A DNA stretch of 64,000 nucleotides, taken from contig JAVBRX010000034.1 of NCBI GenBank assembly GCA_031547465.1, forward strand, positions 1 through 64,000, read 5' to 3'. The DNA is from Hohaiivirga sp031547465 (GTDB lineage Bacteria > Pseudomonadota > Alphaproteobacteria > Rhizobiales > Beijerinckiaceae). Below are positions 8,167 through 16,791 of this stretch, in pieces. Below the pieces are notes generated by a model, which was not told the origin of the DNA, searched no databases, and was given only the letters and a program-made list of their open reading frames with translations. The translations under genes were made by a program, and so were the position numbers. The stretch's first letter is position 1. Each line of letters opens with the position of its first letter.

Positions 8167-10086
8167 TTAGGCCTTAGCCGGCTCCACAAACATCCGGCCC
8201 TTCATTTCCATGTGCATGGCATGGCAGAACCACTGGCAGTAATACCAGTAGACACCAGCCTGATCGGCTTTGAAGGTAACGGAGGCAGTAGCCTGCGGGC
8301 CAACTTCCATGGCAACACCGTAATTGACGATAGTGAAGCCGTGAGTCAGGTCTTCGATAGCATCGGCGTTGGTGACGATCACGGTGACTTCATCGCCCTG
8401 CTTGACGGTGAAATCGGTCAGCCCGAAGGCCGGAGCCACCGTCTTCAGGTAAACGCGCACCTTGTTGCCGTCGCGGATGACCTTCGATTCCTCGAGAAGA
8501 TTGACACCATCCTTCTTCGCCTGCGCCACTGCATCGGCAAAAATCGGGTCGTCGCGCTTCCAGACGTGGATCGGGTTGACCTTCGAGCGGTGAACGATGC
8601 AGGCATCGTGCGGTTCGGCGAAGGTTGGGCCGTCATGGACGACCTTCATCACGTCGCCAGAGATGTCGATCAACTGGTCGTTCTCGGGCTTCAGCGGGCC
8701 GACATTGAGGAAGCGGTCCTTCGAGAACTTGTTCAGCGACAGGAGCCACTTGCCATCAGCTTCCTTGGTCTGACCCATGGAAGTGTGGTTGTGGCCGGGC
8801 TGATACTGCACGTCGAGCTTCTGGCGGATCGGATTGACCTTCTCGCCTTTGTAGGCGCGGATGGCGTCCTCAATGCTCCACTTCACCATTTGGCTGTCAA
8901 GGAACAGGGTGGTGTAGGCAAAGCCCTTGCCATCATAAGCGGTGTGCAACGGGCCGAGGCCGAGTTCCGGCTCGGCGACGATGACGTCGCGCGGCTTGAT
9001 CTTGTCGTCGAACAGGTCATCGAACTTGCGCACATCCATAAGCGACACGGTCGGCGACAACTTGCCGTTGACCGCGACGTGAATGCCGTCCGGCGCGGTA
9101 TTGATGCCGTGCGGGTTGTTGGCGATCGGCACATAGCGGGTATAGGGCGAGCCATGGCGACCGTTCAATACCGGAACGCCGTTGATCTCCTTGAAATCGC
9201 CCTTCTTCACACCCTCTTCGATGCGCTTCAGGTTGAAGATGACAGCCCAGTCCATTTCTTTCGCCATCATCTCCTCGAGGACGACGCCCTCTTCCGAGTT
9301 GTAGCAGGTGGCGAAGGCATACTTGCCCTGATAATCGGCATCAACGTTGTCGAGGTTGCCGTCGACTTCGATCTGCCAGGCGATCTTCATCGTGTCGCCG
9401 TCAATGCCGGTGAAGATCGAGGCGTACTTCTTCGGCTCGTTGAGGATCTTGCCGTCGTTGATCATCGGCGCGTTATCTTCGCCGTTGGCGAAGACATAGC
9501 CGGTGCGCGGGAACTTCTGCAGGCGCAGGCCGTGGATCGCGTGCGCATTCGGGATCTGGATGATCTTGTCGCACTTCATCACATCGGCGCGAATGCGGGC
9601 AACACGGGTGTTGGCCTTGTCGTTGACGAAGATGTAACGGCCATCGAACGTGCCGTTGGTGAACGACATATGCGGATGGTGCAGGTCGCCGTTGAGGTAG
9701 GTCGCGCCCTTGTCTTTCAGGAATTCCTTGGTCTGCGGCAGCAGGTTCTCGGTGAGAACCTTCACGCTCTCATTGGTCTGGCCCCAACCGGTGGCGGAGC
9801 AGCGGTTGAACACAGGAACGCGCATCAGCTCGCGCATCGACGGCATGCCGAGGATACGCAGTTCGCCACACTGACCAGAAGAAGAGAATACATAATATTC
9901 GTCGAGTTCGCCGGGCTTCACTTCATAGGACTGGCCCTTGGCCGCCTGCGCGTTCGCCTGGGTCACACCACCGCCGAAGCTCATCAGACCGGCGCTTCCT
10001 GCTGCCCCGGCGGCCGTAGCGATGGCCGTCGTGCCGAGGATAGCACGCCTTGATAGAGTTCTTTTATTGTCGTCGCGAGTCGTCAT
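8167..10086 (-). CDS. nosZ: NosZ, nitrous oxide reductase, clade I (Tat-exported)
   Basis: NosZ reduces N2O to N2 in the periplasm, the last step of denitrification. The 639-residue product begins with a Tat signal (LSRRAILG followed by an Ala/Gly stretch to NAQA), which fits the clade I type. A seven-bladed propeller follows with histidines for the CuZ centre, including the DLHHPHMS block and GHNHTSMG. The C-terminal cupredoxin domain holds the binuclear CuA site in CQWFCHAMHMEM, with Cys617, Cys621, His625 and Met628. The start is preceded by two copies of CATAGGAG, so there are two Shine-Dalgarno sequences in a row. No ligand seems to be missing. Confidence 0.98.
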   Translation of the reverse strand: MTTRDDNKRTLSRRAILGTTAIATAAGAAGSAGLMSFGGGVTQANAQAAKGQSYEVKPGELDEYYVFSSSGQCGELRILGMPSMRELMRVPVFNRCSATGWGQTNESVKVLTENLLPQTKEFLKDKGATYLNGDLHHPHMSFTNGTFDGRYIFVNDKANTRVARIRADVMKCDKIIQIPNAHAIHGLRLQKFPRTGYVFANGEDNAPMINDGKILNEPKKYASIFTGIDGDTMKIAWQIEVDGNLDNVDADYQGKYAFATCYNSEEGVVLEEMMAKEMDWAVIFNLKRIEEGVKKGDFKEINGVPVLNGRHGSPYTRYVPIANNPHGINTAPDGIHVAVNGKLSPTVSLMDVRKFDDLFDDKIKPRDVIVAEPELGLGPLHTAYDGKGFAYTTLFLDSQMVKWSIEDAIRAYKGEKVNPIRQKLDVQYQPGHNHTSMGQTKEADGKWLLSLNKFSKDRFLNVGPLKPENDQLIDISGDVMKVVHDGPTFAEPHDACIVHRSKVNPIHVWKRDDPIFADAVAQAKKDGVNLLEESKVIRDGNKVRVYLKTVAPAFGLTDFTVKQGDEVTVIVTNADAIEDLTHGFTIVNYGVAMEVGPQATASVTFKADQAGVYWYYCQWFCHAMHMEMKGRMFVEPAKA

Positions 10087-10140
10087 GAGAGCCTCCTATG
10101 CTCCTATGAGTAATGTGCACGGGCCATTTAACCTTTTCAA
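10087..10140 (-). promoter_or_regulatory. nosZ leader: double ribosome-binding site and TTGAAAAGGTT motif
   Basis: Directly upstream of nosZ the leftward strand reads CATAGGAG twice in tandem before the ATG. Farther up, TTGAAAAGGTTAAA (10127-10140) is a poor match to an FNR/NNR box. It sits between GGGCC and GGCCC arms that could form a stem. The same TTGAAAAGGTT word occurs 33-43 bases upstream of the cytochrome c start at 40266. A regulatory role is a guess. Confidence 0.35.
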
Positions 10141-10218
10141 AACGGCCCTGACGTCGCCAGAAGCCAAATGCCGTTCCGTTTTTCCGCTTGTCGGCGGGGT
10201 GGCCACCGGCAGACGGTC

Positions 10219-12546
10219 TTACGCATCGACGGTCGGCGCATTCCCGACCGGCGTCGAAACAGACCCTTTCCGGGCCTGCAGGGACGGGGACGCCATCGCC
10301 TGCATCTTATCACGCCTCACCTTGGCCTGAATCATGTGCGGGCAGCGTTTTTCGTCCCAATACAATTCCTGACAATTCATGCAGTAAATGCACTCGTTGA
10401 CGTTGATATTCCCCTCGGGGTGGATCGCCTGAACCGGGCATTCGTTAGCGCACAGGTGGCAGGGCGACCCGCACTCCTTCCAGCGCCGCAGCCAGTCGAA
10501 CATGCGCAGGCGTCCTGGAATCGCCAACGCTGCACCGAGCGGGCAGATATACCGGCAGAAGAAACGTTCGATGAATAGACCGATGGACAGGAGCGTCAGG
10601 GCATAGATCACGAACGGCCATTCACGGGCGAAACGCAGTAGAAAGAAGGTTCGGAACGGTTCGATCTCGGCATATTTCTCTGCTTCGGCAAGCGAATACA
10701 TCGACAGGCCGAACAGGCTGAGGAAGACGATATACTTGATCGGCCACAGGCGCTCGTGCAGACTCCACGGCACCTTGATCTGCGGGATTTTCAGGGCCTT
10801 AGCGGCGATAGAAACGAATTCCTGCACCGCTCCGACAGGGCAGAGCCAGCCGCAGAACGGACCGCGTCCCCAGAACAACAGCGCCGCCGCCACCGCCAGC
10901 CACAGGATGAATATCTGGGGTTCGACCAGGAAGTAATCCCAACTGAACCCATGCATCAGGCTGTTGAAGTAAGCGAGCACATTGACGATGGAGAGCTGCG
11001 CCCGCAGGATCCAGCCGATCCAGACGATGGTGAACAGCAGGAAACCCCGGCGAACGATCCTGAATACGAGCGGATAGGCGACGAGTTGGTTCTGGAAGAA
11101 GAAAATACCGGTGAGAACAAGCAATCCGACAATGGTGACGGCAACGTTGCCGACATTGTTGCGCCAAACCTGTTTCCATAACGGTTCGCCTAAACCATCG
11201 CCGTCCGCAGCCGCGAGCTGATTCGTCGCCTGGGACATCGCCGGTTGGGAAGCCGTCGACTGGGACGGAGCAACGCCTGGAGCCGGGGCGGCGGTTGCTA
11301 CAGGTGCGACCTGTTCGGTTTGGACGAAAGCCTCCGGCAGAGCATAAGTCAGGCCGAACGAGATGAACGCCTTGTCGCGCATACCGATGGGCCGCTGGAC
11401 GAGCAACTGCAGATCCCACGGTTCGGCAGCAGAAAAATCGCTGCCTTCGGGAATCGTAAACAGGGCGATTTCCGGGAAATCTGGCGCGCCTTCAGCGGCG
11501 ATCTCCGGAATACGGGTATGATTGTAATCGTGGAAACGGGTGGTTTCTCCATCCTGCAGCACCTCGACCCGATCGAAGATGCCGCCACGGACATAGCCCG
11601 AGCCTTTAAAGGAATACGCGCCCTTGCCGGCCACAAGAATGGCCTGCTGGCCGGGCTTCAACCTGCCGAGCATGTGCTGGTAAGCCGCTTCGCCGAGCAG
11701 ACTGCGACCGATGGTCGGGATGGAGACCTGAGCGGCGTAGAGATCGATGAACGCCGTTTCCGGGTCCGGATCTTCCGCATGTTCAGCGGCGACCGGCTGT
11801 CCTGCCTCTTTGAACGCCTTGCTAACCTCGCCGACCGACAGATGCAGATGCCGGACGGAGCCATCACCGAGCAGGGCCTGCCAACTCTCGATGACGCCTT
11901 CGCCACCGACGAGGGACCGTTTGACCTGTGGCGCGGCAGCCACTACCGCCGTTCCGCCGAAACGCCCGCTGCGCAGCAGCATGATCGACGCTCGCGACAC
12001 GCTGTCGCCGATCACCAGCATCGTCACCGTCGCGCCGGACACCATATCCGTCTGCGGCGGCTTATCCGTTCCCTTCGCCACCAGCGACATGTCCTTGCCG
12101 ATCAGGGCATTCATCGCTGCCACGACATCCTTCTCCGGGATGCCGATCAGAACGATCGGTTCGGAATGGCCGACGAGTCTGACGGATTTGACGATCCCCT
12201 GCGGTGTCAGGCCGACCACCGTGCTGATCGGCTTGCCGGAATAGCCGATGGAGCGGGTGAAATCGGTCGTCACGAAAGCGTAACCGAGTTTCTCCTTGCC
12301 CGCGAAAACCGGCACGATGGGCGGAGACCCTTCCGGTGCACCGAATGCATCGGCATTTGGAAAGAGATCGGCAGGGCGCAGATGGGCGAGATAGCTTTGC
12401 AGCGAATTGCCGCCCGGCGTTTCGGCCCGGGCCGGATACGGTGCGGCAAATACCAGAGCAAGCGACAGGGTCAGAAAGACACGGGTCAGAAAATCATTTA
12501 CATGGAATCCGTTCAGGCCACGCAACAGATGGCGCAGAATCATCAT
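10219..12546 (-). CDS. nosR: NosR, membrane flavo-iron-sulfur electron donor/regulator of NosZ
   Basis: The 775-residue product has an N-terminal signal/TM segment (about 20-40), then a periplasmic FMN-binding domain with the flavinylation motif SGAT at 170-173. A run of membrane segments follows, carrying two poly-ferredoxin-like CX3CP loops (CGWLCPVG and CRYICPLG). The cytoplasmic C-terminus holds the [4Fe-4S] motifs CHLCANECPVQAI and CIYCMNCQ. NosR passes quinol electrons to NosZ and is needed for nos expression and activity. NosX, encoded in the same cluster, is its likely flavinyl transferase. Two adjacent ATGs (12546, 12543) are equally possible starts. Confidence 0.97.
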   Translation of the reverse strand: MMILRHLLRGLNGFHVNDFLTRVFLTLSLALVFAAPYPARAETPGGNSLQSYLAHLRPADLFPNADAFGAPEGSPPIVPVFAGKEKLGYAFVTTDFTRSIGYSGKPISTVVGLTPQGIVKSVRLVGHSEPIVLIGIPEKDVVAAMNALIGKDMSLVAKGTDKPPQTDMVSGATVTMLVIGDSVSRASIMLLRSGRFGGTAVVAAAPQVKRSLVGGEGVIESWQALLGDGSVRHLHLSVGEVSKAFKEAGQPVAAEHAEDPDPETAFIDLYAAQVSIPTIGRSLLGEAAYQHMLGRLKPGQQAILVAGKGAYSFKGSGYVRGGIFDRVEVLQDGETTRFHDYNHTRIPEIAAEGAPDFPEIALFTIPEGSDFSAAEPWDLQLLVQRPIGMRDKAFISFGLTYALPEAFVQTEQVAPVATAAPAPGVAPSQSTASQPAMSQATNQLAAADGDGLGEPLWKQVWRNNVGNVAVTIVGLLVLTGIFFFQNQLVAYPLVFRIVRRGFLLFTIVWIGWILRAQLSIVNVLAYFNSLMHGFSWDYFLVEPQIFILWLAVAAALLFWGRGPFCGWLCPVGAVQEFVSIAAKALKIPQIKVPWSLHERLWPIKYIVFLSLFGLSMYSLAEAEKYAEIEPFRTFFLLRFAREWPFVIYALTLLSIGLFIERFFCRYICPLGAALAIPGRLRMFDWLRRWKECGSPCHLCANECPVQAIHPEGNINVNECIYCMNCQELYWDEKRCPHMIQAKVRRDKMQAMASPSLQARKGSVSTPVGNAPTVDA

Positions 12547-12580
12547 TTTATTTCTAGTTCCCTTAAATCACCGCAGCCTG

Positions 12581-12745
12581 TCACTCGGCGGCCTGCCGCA
12601 GATTGCCTACTATCCTTGTTGAAGACTCAAACACCGATCCCTGTGGAAGGGATTGCAATCGTTCACTGTTTCGACGTTGCTGAATCGCAAACACGACGCC
12701 GATCATCAGAAAAACCGACCGGAGGGCGGATTGTGCGGCCCGCAT
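12581..12745 (-). CDS. Small ORF (54 aa) directly upstream of nosR, function unknown
   Basis: A 54-codon frame starts at an ATG with a strong AGGAG seven bases upstream and ends 34 bases before nosR, in the same direction. The product starts MRAAQSALRSVFLMIGVVFA, one possible membrane or amphipathic helix, followed by a polar tail ending LRQAAE. A sigma70-like promoter lies 39 bases upstream of the start. In Paracoccus denitrificans an unknown gene, nosC, occupies this place, but I see no cysteines here and cannot claim homology. It could also be a leader ORF. I do not recognise a family. Confidence 0.5.
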   Translation of the reverse strand: MRAAQSALRSVFLMIGVVFAIQQRRNSERLQSLPQGSVFESSTRIVGNLRQAAE

Positions 12746-12783
12746 GGCGATCTCCTGTCGCAACGAAAAACGATTGAAGGAAC

Positions 12784-12812
12784 CTTATGAGAGCGATGCC
12801 GTTTCAGGTCAA
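12784..12812 (-). promoter_or_regulatory. Sigma70-type promoter for the small ORF-nosRZDFYLX unit
   Basis: On the leftward strand TTGACC (12807-12812) and CATAAG (12784-12789) are separated by exactly 17 bases. They stand upstream of the small ORF and nosR. I saw no clear FNR/NNR palindrome beside it. Confidence 0.4.
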
Positions 12813-12958
12813 GTTTGGTTAATGGCTGGTTTCCAGAGGAAGCATTATCGCCATCGACCCGGAATCGCTTGCGCAGAGCCGTTTGGCGACCCATAATCTA
12901 CTCCAGCCCAGCGGGTCTTTAGCCCCCGCGTCAATCCGTCTCCGGAAAGCATCATCCC

Positions 12959-13816
12959 ATGTCCCGCATCGTCTTCGTCAACGGCGCCTTCATTCCCTTT
13001 GAAGAGGCGTCTATTTCGCTCATGGATCGTGGCTTCCTGTTCGCCGATGGCATTTACGAAGCGAGCGCCGTTCTTTACGGACACCCCGTCGACAACGGGG
13101 CGCATCTGGCGCGGCTGGAGCGGTCGTTGCGGGAAATCCGCATTCCCAACCCGTACACGACGACGGAATGGGCAGCATTGCAGGCCGAACTCATCCGCAG
13201 CAACGCGCTTGCTGAAGGACTTGTCTACATGCAGGTGACGCGCGGCGTCGCCGAACGGGGATTCGCCTTCTCTTCGGATCTGAAACCGACCGTCGTCATG
13301 TTCACCCAACCAGCGGAGATTCTCAATTCGCCCCTGGCAGCATCCGGAGCAAAGGTCATCAGTGTGCCGGATCTGCGCTGGAAGCGGCGCGACATCAAGT
13401 CGATCTGTCTGCTGGCCCAGGTTCTGGCAAAACAACAGGCAGCAGAAGCCGGGGCCAGTGAGGCCTGGATGGTGGAGGATGGTTTCGTGACCGAGGGCGG
13501 CTCCTCGACCGCCTTCATCGTCACCCGCGATAACGCAATCGTCACCAGACCGCTGTCGTATGCGATTCTGCCTGGCATTACCCGGCAGGCGGTTCTGAAA
13601 CTGGCCGGTGAAGCCAGTCTCGCCCTTGAGGAGCGTCCGTTTTCCCTTAAGGAAGCCTATGCCGCATCAGAAGCCTTCTATACCGGCGCTTCGACCATCG
13701 TCATGCCGGTGACGGCAATCGACGGGCATACAATCGGCAACGGTACACCCGGAACTTTGACGAAACGGTTGCGCGCGATCTATCTCGATCTCGCCGCAAA
13801 CGACCGGCTCAAATGA
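12959..13816 (+). CDS. dat: D-amino-acid transaminase (class IV aminotransferase)
   Basis: This 285-residue PLP enzyme of fold type IV interconverts D-alanine/D-glutamate and their 2-oxo acids. It could feed D-amino acids to peptidoglycan. Visible blocks are DRGFLFADGIYE, ARLERSLREI and the catalytic-lysine context RRDIKSICLLAQVLAKQ, which matches D-alanine aminotransferases better than branched-chain transaminases. WMVEDGFVTEGGSSTAF and ILPGITRQ form the cofactor phosphate region. It is read rightward and is divergent from the nos promoter. Distinguishing it from 4-amino-4-deoxychorismate lyase relies on the DIKS motif. Confidence 0.88.
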   Translation: MSRIVFVNGAFIPFEEASISLMDRGFLFADGIYEASAVLYGHPVDNGAHLARLERSLREIRIPNPYTTTEWAALQAELIRSNALAEGLVYMQVTRGVAERGFAFSSDLKPTVVMFTQPAEILNSPLAASGAKVISVPDLRWKRRDIKSICLLAQVLAKQQAAEAGASEAWMVEDGFVTEGGSSTAFIVTRDNAIVTRPLSYAILPGITRQAVLKLAGEASLALEERPFSLKEAYAASEAFYTGASTIVMPVTAIDGHTIGNGTPGTLTKRLRAIYLDLAANDRLK

Positions 13817-13818
13817 AA

Positions 13819-13846
13819 CGGGCCGCCGGATTCCTCCGGCAGCCCG
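13819..13846. terminator. Bidirectional terminator between dat and gdhA
   Basis: CGGGC and CGCCGGA pair with TCCGGC and GCCCG around a small loop between two convergent genes. A short T run (CTTTTTG) follows on the + strand at about 13860. Confidence 0.65.
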
Positions 13847-13883
13847 TTCGAAAGATCGCCTTTTTGCCTCGAAGCACAATGCT

Positions 13884-15146
13884 CTAGCTGACGAAGAAGC
13901 TCTGCGTTCCATGAGCCTCGATAGCGTTGGCGAGACGGGACAACGCATGAACATAGGCAGCTGTGCGCAACGGGATTTCCTTTTCCGCCGCGAGGGCGAA
14001 AATCTTCGCGCCTTCCGCTTCCATGACCGTTTTCAGGCGGGCATGGACTTCCTCCACCGGCCAGTAGAAGCCCTGACGGTTCTGCACCCATTCGAAATAC
14101 GATACCGTAACACCGCCCGCATTGGCGAGGATGTCCGGCAGAACGATGACATTCTTCTTGCTGAGGATGGCGTCGGCTTCGGGAGTGATCGGACCGTTGG
14201 CGAGTTCCAGCACCACGGAAGCCTTCACCCGGTCGGCATTGTCCTTGTGGATCAGATCCTCCATCGCTGCCGGAACCAGAAGATCGCAATCGACGGCGAT
14301 CAGGTCGTCACCGGAGATTGCCTTGGTTTCGCCGCTGACCATGCCCTTGATCGAACCGGTTTCATTCTTGACCGCGAGGAGCTTGGCGACATCGATGCCG
14401 TGCGGGTTATAAATGGCGCCGCGTGAATCCGACACGGCGACAATGGAGTAGCCGTCGCTGGCCAGAAGCTTGGCGATGAACTGGCCGGCATTGCCGAAGC
14501 CCTGGATCGCCACCTTCTTGCCGCGCCCAAGGCGCAACTGCTTTTCCAGATGGCGGATGAGGTAATAACCGCCGCGCGCCGTCGCATCGTCGCGTCCGAG
14601 CGAACCACCGAGCGCAATCGGCTTGCCGGTAATGACCGCCGGAGTCGACTGGCCGACGATGCTGTTATATTCGTCCATCATCCAGCCCATGACCATCGAG
14701 TTGGTGTAGACGTCTGGAGCGGGAATGTCGCGGTCAGGGCCGATAGTGCGGGCGAAGGCCTGAATATAGGCGCGCGACAAACGTTCCAGTTCGGCTTTCG
14801 ACAATTCGCGCGGATCGACGCGGATCGCGCCCTTGCCACCGCCGTACGGCAAGTTCATCACCGCGCATTTAAAGGTCATCCAGAAGGCAAGAGTCTCGAC
14901 CTCTTCGACGCAGGCCGATGGATGATAGCGGATGCCGCCCTTGGTCGGGCCGCGCGTGTCGTCATAGCGGCAACGCCAGGCCATGAACGATTTCCGGGAG
15001 CCGTCGTCCATGCGGACCATCAGCCGCACCTTGACGGTTTCACGTGGATATTTCAGTTGCGCCAGAACATCCGCATCCAGATTCAGGTGCTTGGCCGCTT
15101 CTTCCAGACGAATAAGAGCCTGGTCGAGCATCGAGACGTCACTCAT
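13884..15146 (-). CDS. gdhA: Glutamate dehydrogenase (Glu/Leu/Phe/Val dehydrogenase family)
   Basis: The 420-residue product converts glutamate to 2-oxoglutarate and ammonia, or the reverse. The N-terminal substrate domain has KGGIRYHP and the catalytic-lysine motif PYGGGKGAI. The dinucleotide domain has IQGFGNAGQF, followed by VSDSRGAIYNP. The start at 15146 (MSDVSMLDQ) has GGAG eight bases upstream. An in-frame start at 15224 adds an unlikely, Cys-containing extension. The length and motifs fit the hexameric NAD-type enzymes related to GudB/RocG, so the coenzyme is inferred. It is a single gene. Confidence 0.93.
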   Translation of the reverse strand: MSDVSMLDQALIRLEEAAKHLNLDADVLAQLKYPRETVKVRLMVRMDDGSRKSFMAWRCRYDDTRGPTKGGIRYHPSACVEEVETLAFWMTFKCAVMNLPYGGGKGAIRVDPRELSKAELERLSRAYIQAFARTIGPDRDIPAPDVYTNSMVMGWMMDEYNSIVGQSTPAVITGKPIALGGSLGRDDATARGGYYLIRHLEKQLRLGRGKKVAIQGFGNAGQFIAKLLASDGYSIVAVSDSRGAIYNPHGIDVAKLLAVKNETGSIKGMVSGETKAISGDDLIAVDCDLLVPAAMEDLIHKDNADRVKASVVLELANGPITPEADAILSKKNVIVLPDILANAGGVTVSYFEWVQNRQGFYWPVEEVHARLKTVMEAEGAKIFALAAEKEIPLRTAAYVHALSRLANAIEAHGTQSFFVS

Positions 15147-15280
15147 GCAAGTTACTCCAGCAAAATTAGGCGATGCGGACACACCTCTCCCGTTGACGCA
15201 AAAGGCGCCCCGCATGAATCGCATATTGCAATAGACAGGCTGTCAGTGTGGCCATAAACAGAAATAAACGTCAAGCATGC

Positions 15281-15605
15281 TGACCAATTTGAAATTTTAT
15301 TTTAAATCAATAAAATTACTACTTTTTTAACTTTAAAATTTATCTTTGGAATAAAATAAAATATTACCTATAAAATAATTATGTCATGCATTGTTTAATT
15401 TAAATAAAAATTTTTGATAATTTTTTTTAAACATTTAAATACATAAAATATATTTATATATTACTTTATAATCATTAATTATATATCTATATATGACTAT
15501 TAATGTAACTATATTGTTAATTATAGCAATCAATCATAATAATAAAACAAAATTCCATATTGTCGCATTGCAAAAAAACGATCTTAAAATCTTTTTTGCC
15601 ACATA
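15281..15605. other. Extremely AT-rich island, no gene
   Basis: Hand counting gives 29 G or C in the 240 bases from 15301 to 15540 (12%), against a neighbourhood near 60%. The stretch is made of short A/T runs with stops in all frames. I see no protein frame above about 30 codons, no DnaA-box cluster and no RNA gene. It lies between gdhA and the small ORF and hairpin near hisG. It may be the trace of an inserted element or a binding zone for an AT-preferring nucleoid protein. Both are guesses. Confidence 0.75.
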
Positions 15606-15649
15606 ATGGAGTCTGTAAATTGAAGTGTGTCCCAGCAATTGTCCTGCCA

Positions 15650-15754
15650 TGACGGCCTTGTGCCGTCAGGAGATTGCCGATGAAGTTGGACAAAGCGCAA
15701 CTTGAAGCACTGACGAAGGATTTCCAGACTCACATGCTACCACCTCGCGCGTAA
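15650..15754 (+). other. Hairpin plus 24-codon ORF, possible remnant of a mobile gene
   Basis: A perfect stem (TGACGGC and GCCGTCA around CTTGT, 15650-15668) is followed by AGGAG and an ATG at 15680. The frame MKLDKAQLEALTKDFQTH runs only to a TAA at 15752-15754. A good ribosome-binding site in front of such a short frame, between the AT-rich island and the end of hisG, suggests a truncated 5' end of a larger gene. A transposase is possible, but I cannot identify the family. Confidence 0.3.
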
Positions 15755-15816
15755 CTATGGCCATGCACCTGTATCCGGAGTCGCCAGATACCGCCCAAAC
15801 CATCGGCGGGGCAGGT

Positions 15817-16791
15817 TTATGGCCCGATGCGGCGGAATAGCCTGTCGCTCAGCGCATTCGTCGGCTTGAAGATGTAATCTAGGCGGCTGACGGCAATGCG
15901 CTGCGGATCGAGGACTTGCAGAGCGTCGATCACAGCGAAAACCTGCGACGCCTTGCAATGCAGGACAAAACCTGCCTCATCCATCCCATACGGCATCGTC
16001 ACGTCGAACCCGGACAACGTTCCGGCTATGGCCGGGCTATGGCCGGGGGCGAAGGCGACGCGAATCTCGCGGCTGATACGGGCCTCCTCCTCGGCGGCGA
16101 TCCGCGTCATCAGCACACGGACGGCCTTGCGCGCCGTGGGGTTCCAGTCGGCGATGACGGAGGCGACCAGATTGGCCTCCGAACGCAGGATTACTCCATC
16201 ATCGAGAATTTTCAGGGCATTTGCCGCCAACGTCGCGCCGGTAGTAGTGATATCAACGATGATCTCTGCCGAGCCGGACCCCGGTGCGCCTTCCGTTGCC
16301 CCGAGGCTTTCGACGATGAGGTAATCGGCAATCCCCTTTTCGGCGAAGAACCGCCGCGTCAGGCTCACGTATTTCGTCGCCACGCGCATCTTGCGGCCAT
16401 GACGGGCGCGCATGTCGGCGGCCACTTCGTCGAGATCGGCCATGGTGCGGGTATCGATCCAGGCCTGCGGCACGGCAACCACTACGTTGGCGAACCCGAA
16501 GCCAAGCGGTGCCAGTAATTCGACCGCAGCATCGGCATCGGCGATCTGCTCGCGCACCAGATCCTCGCCGGTAATGCCGAGATGCGCCGCGCCGCTCGCC
16601 AGTTGCGTAACAATCTCGGATGCCGAAAGAAACAACACCTCGACGCCGGGAACGCCGCCGATCGTACCGCGATAATCGCGCGCGCCGCGCGACTGACTGA
16701 ACACCAGACCGGCGCGCCCGAAAAAGGCGGCGGCATTTTCCTGCAAGCGGCCCTTTGAGGGAACGGCCAGGACCAGGGGAGCATCGGTCAT
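15817..16791 (-). CDS. hisG: ATP phosphoribosyltransferase catalytic subunit HisG
   Basis: HisG starts histidine synthesis by joining ATP and PRPP. The 324-residue product opens LAVPSKGRLQENAAAFF and carries HLGITGEDLVRE, a substrate block. The PRPP loop IIVDITTTGATLAAN is preceded by the ESLGATEGAPGSGSAE segment. This Rhizobiales type works as a hetero-oligomer with HisZ, whose gene directly precedes it and overlaps by four bases (ATGA). The C-terminal region is longer than in the minimal short form. Confidence 0.95.
   Translation of the reverse strand: MTDAPLVLAVPSKGRLQENAAAFFGRAGLVFSQSRGARDYRGTIGGVPGVEVLFLSASEIVTQLASGAAHLGITGEDLVREQIADADAAVELLAPLGFGFANVVVAVPQAWIDTRTMADLDEVAADMRARHGRKMRVATKYVSLTRRFFAEKGIADYLIVESLGATEGAPGSGSAEIIVDITTTGATLAANALKILDDGVILRSEANLVASVIADWNPTARKAVRVLMTRIAAEEEARISREIRVAFAPGHSPAIAGTLSGFDVTMPYGMDEAGFVLHCKASQVFAVIDALQVLDPQRIAVSRLDYIFKPTNALSDRLFRRIGP

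Noticed and set aside
8146..12777. Long open frames on the + strand opposite nosZ and nosR (635 and 510 codons)
   Set aside because: They are antisense shadows of GC-rich genes with strong codon bias. Their products have no recognisable domain and the true genes lie on the other strand with full motifs.
15281..15605. Replication origin
   Set aside because: The AT-rich island has no DnaA boxes, no partition or replication genes and no iterons nearby.
15680..15754. Intact insertion sequence
   Set aside because: Only a 24-codon frame is present, with no transposase domain and no matching terminal inverted repeats around it.
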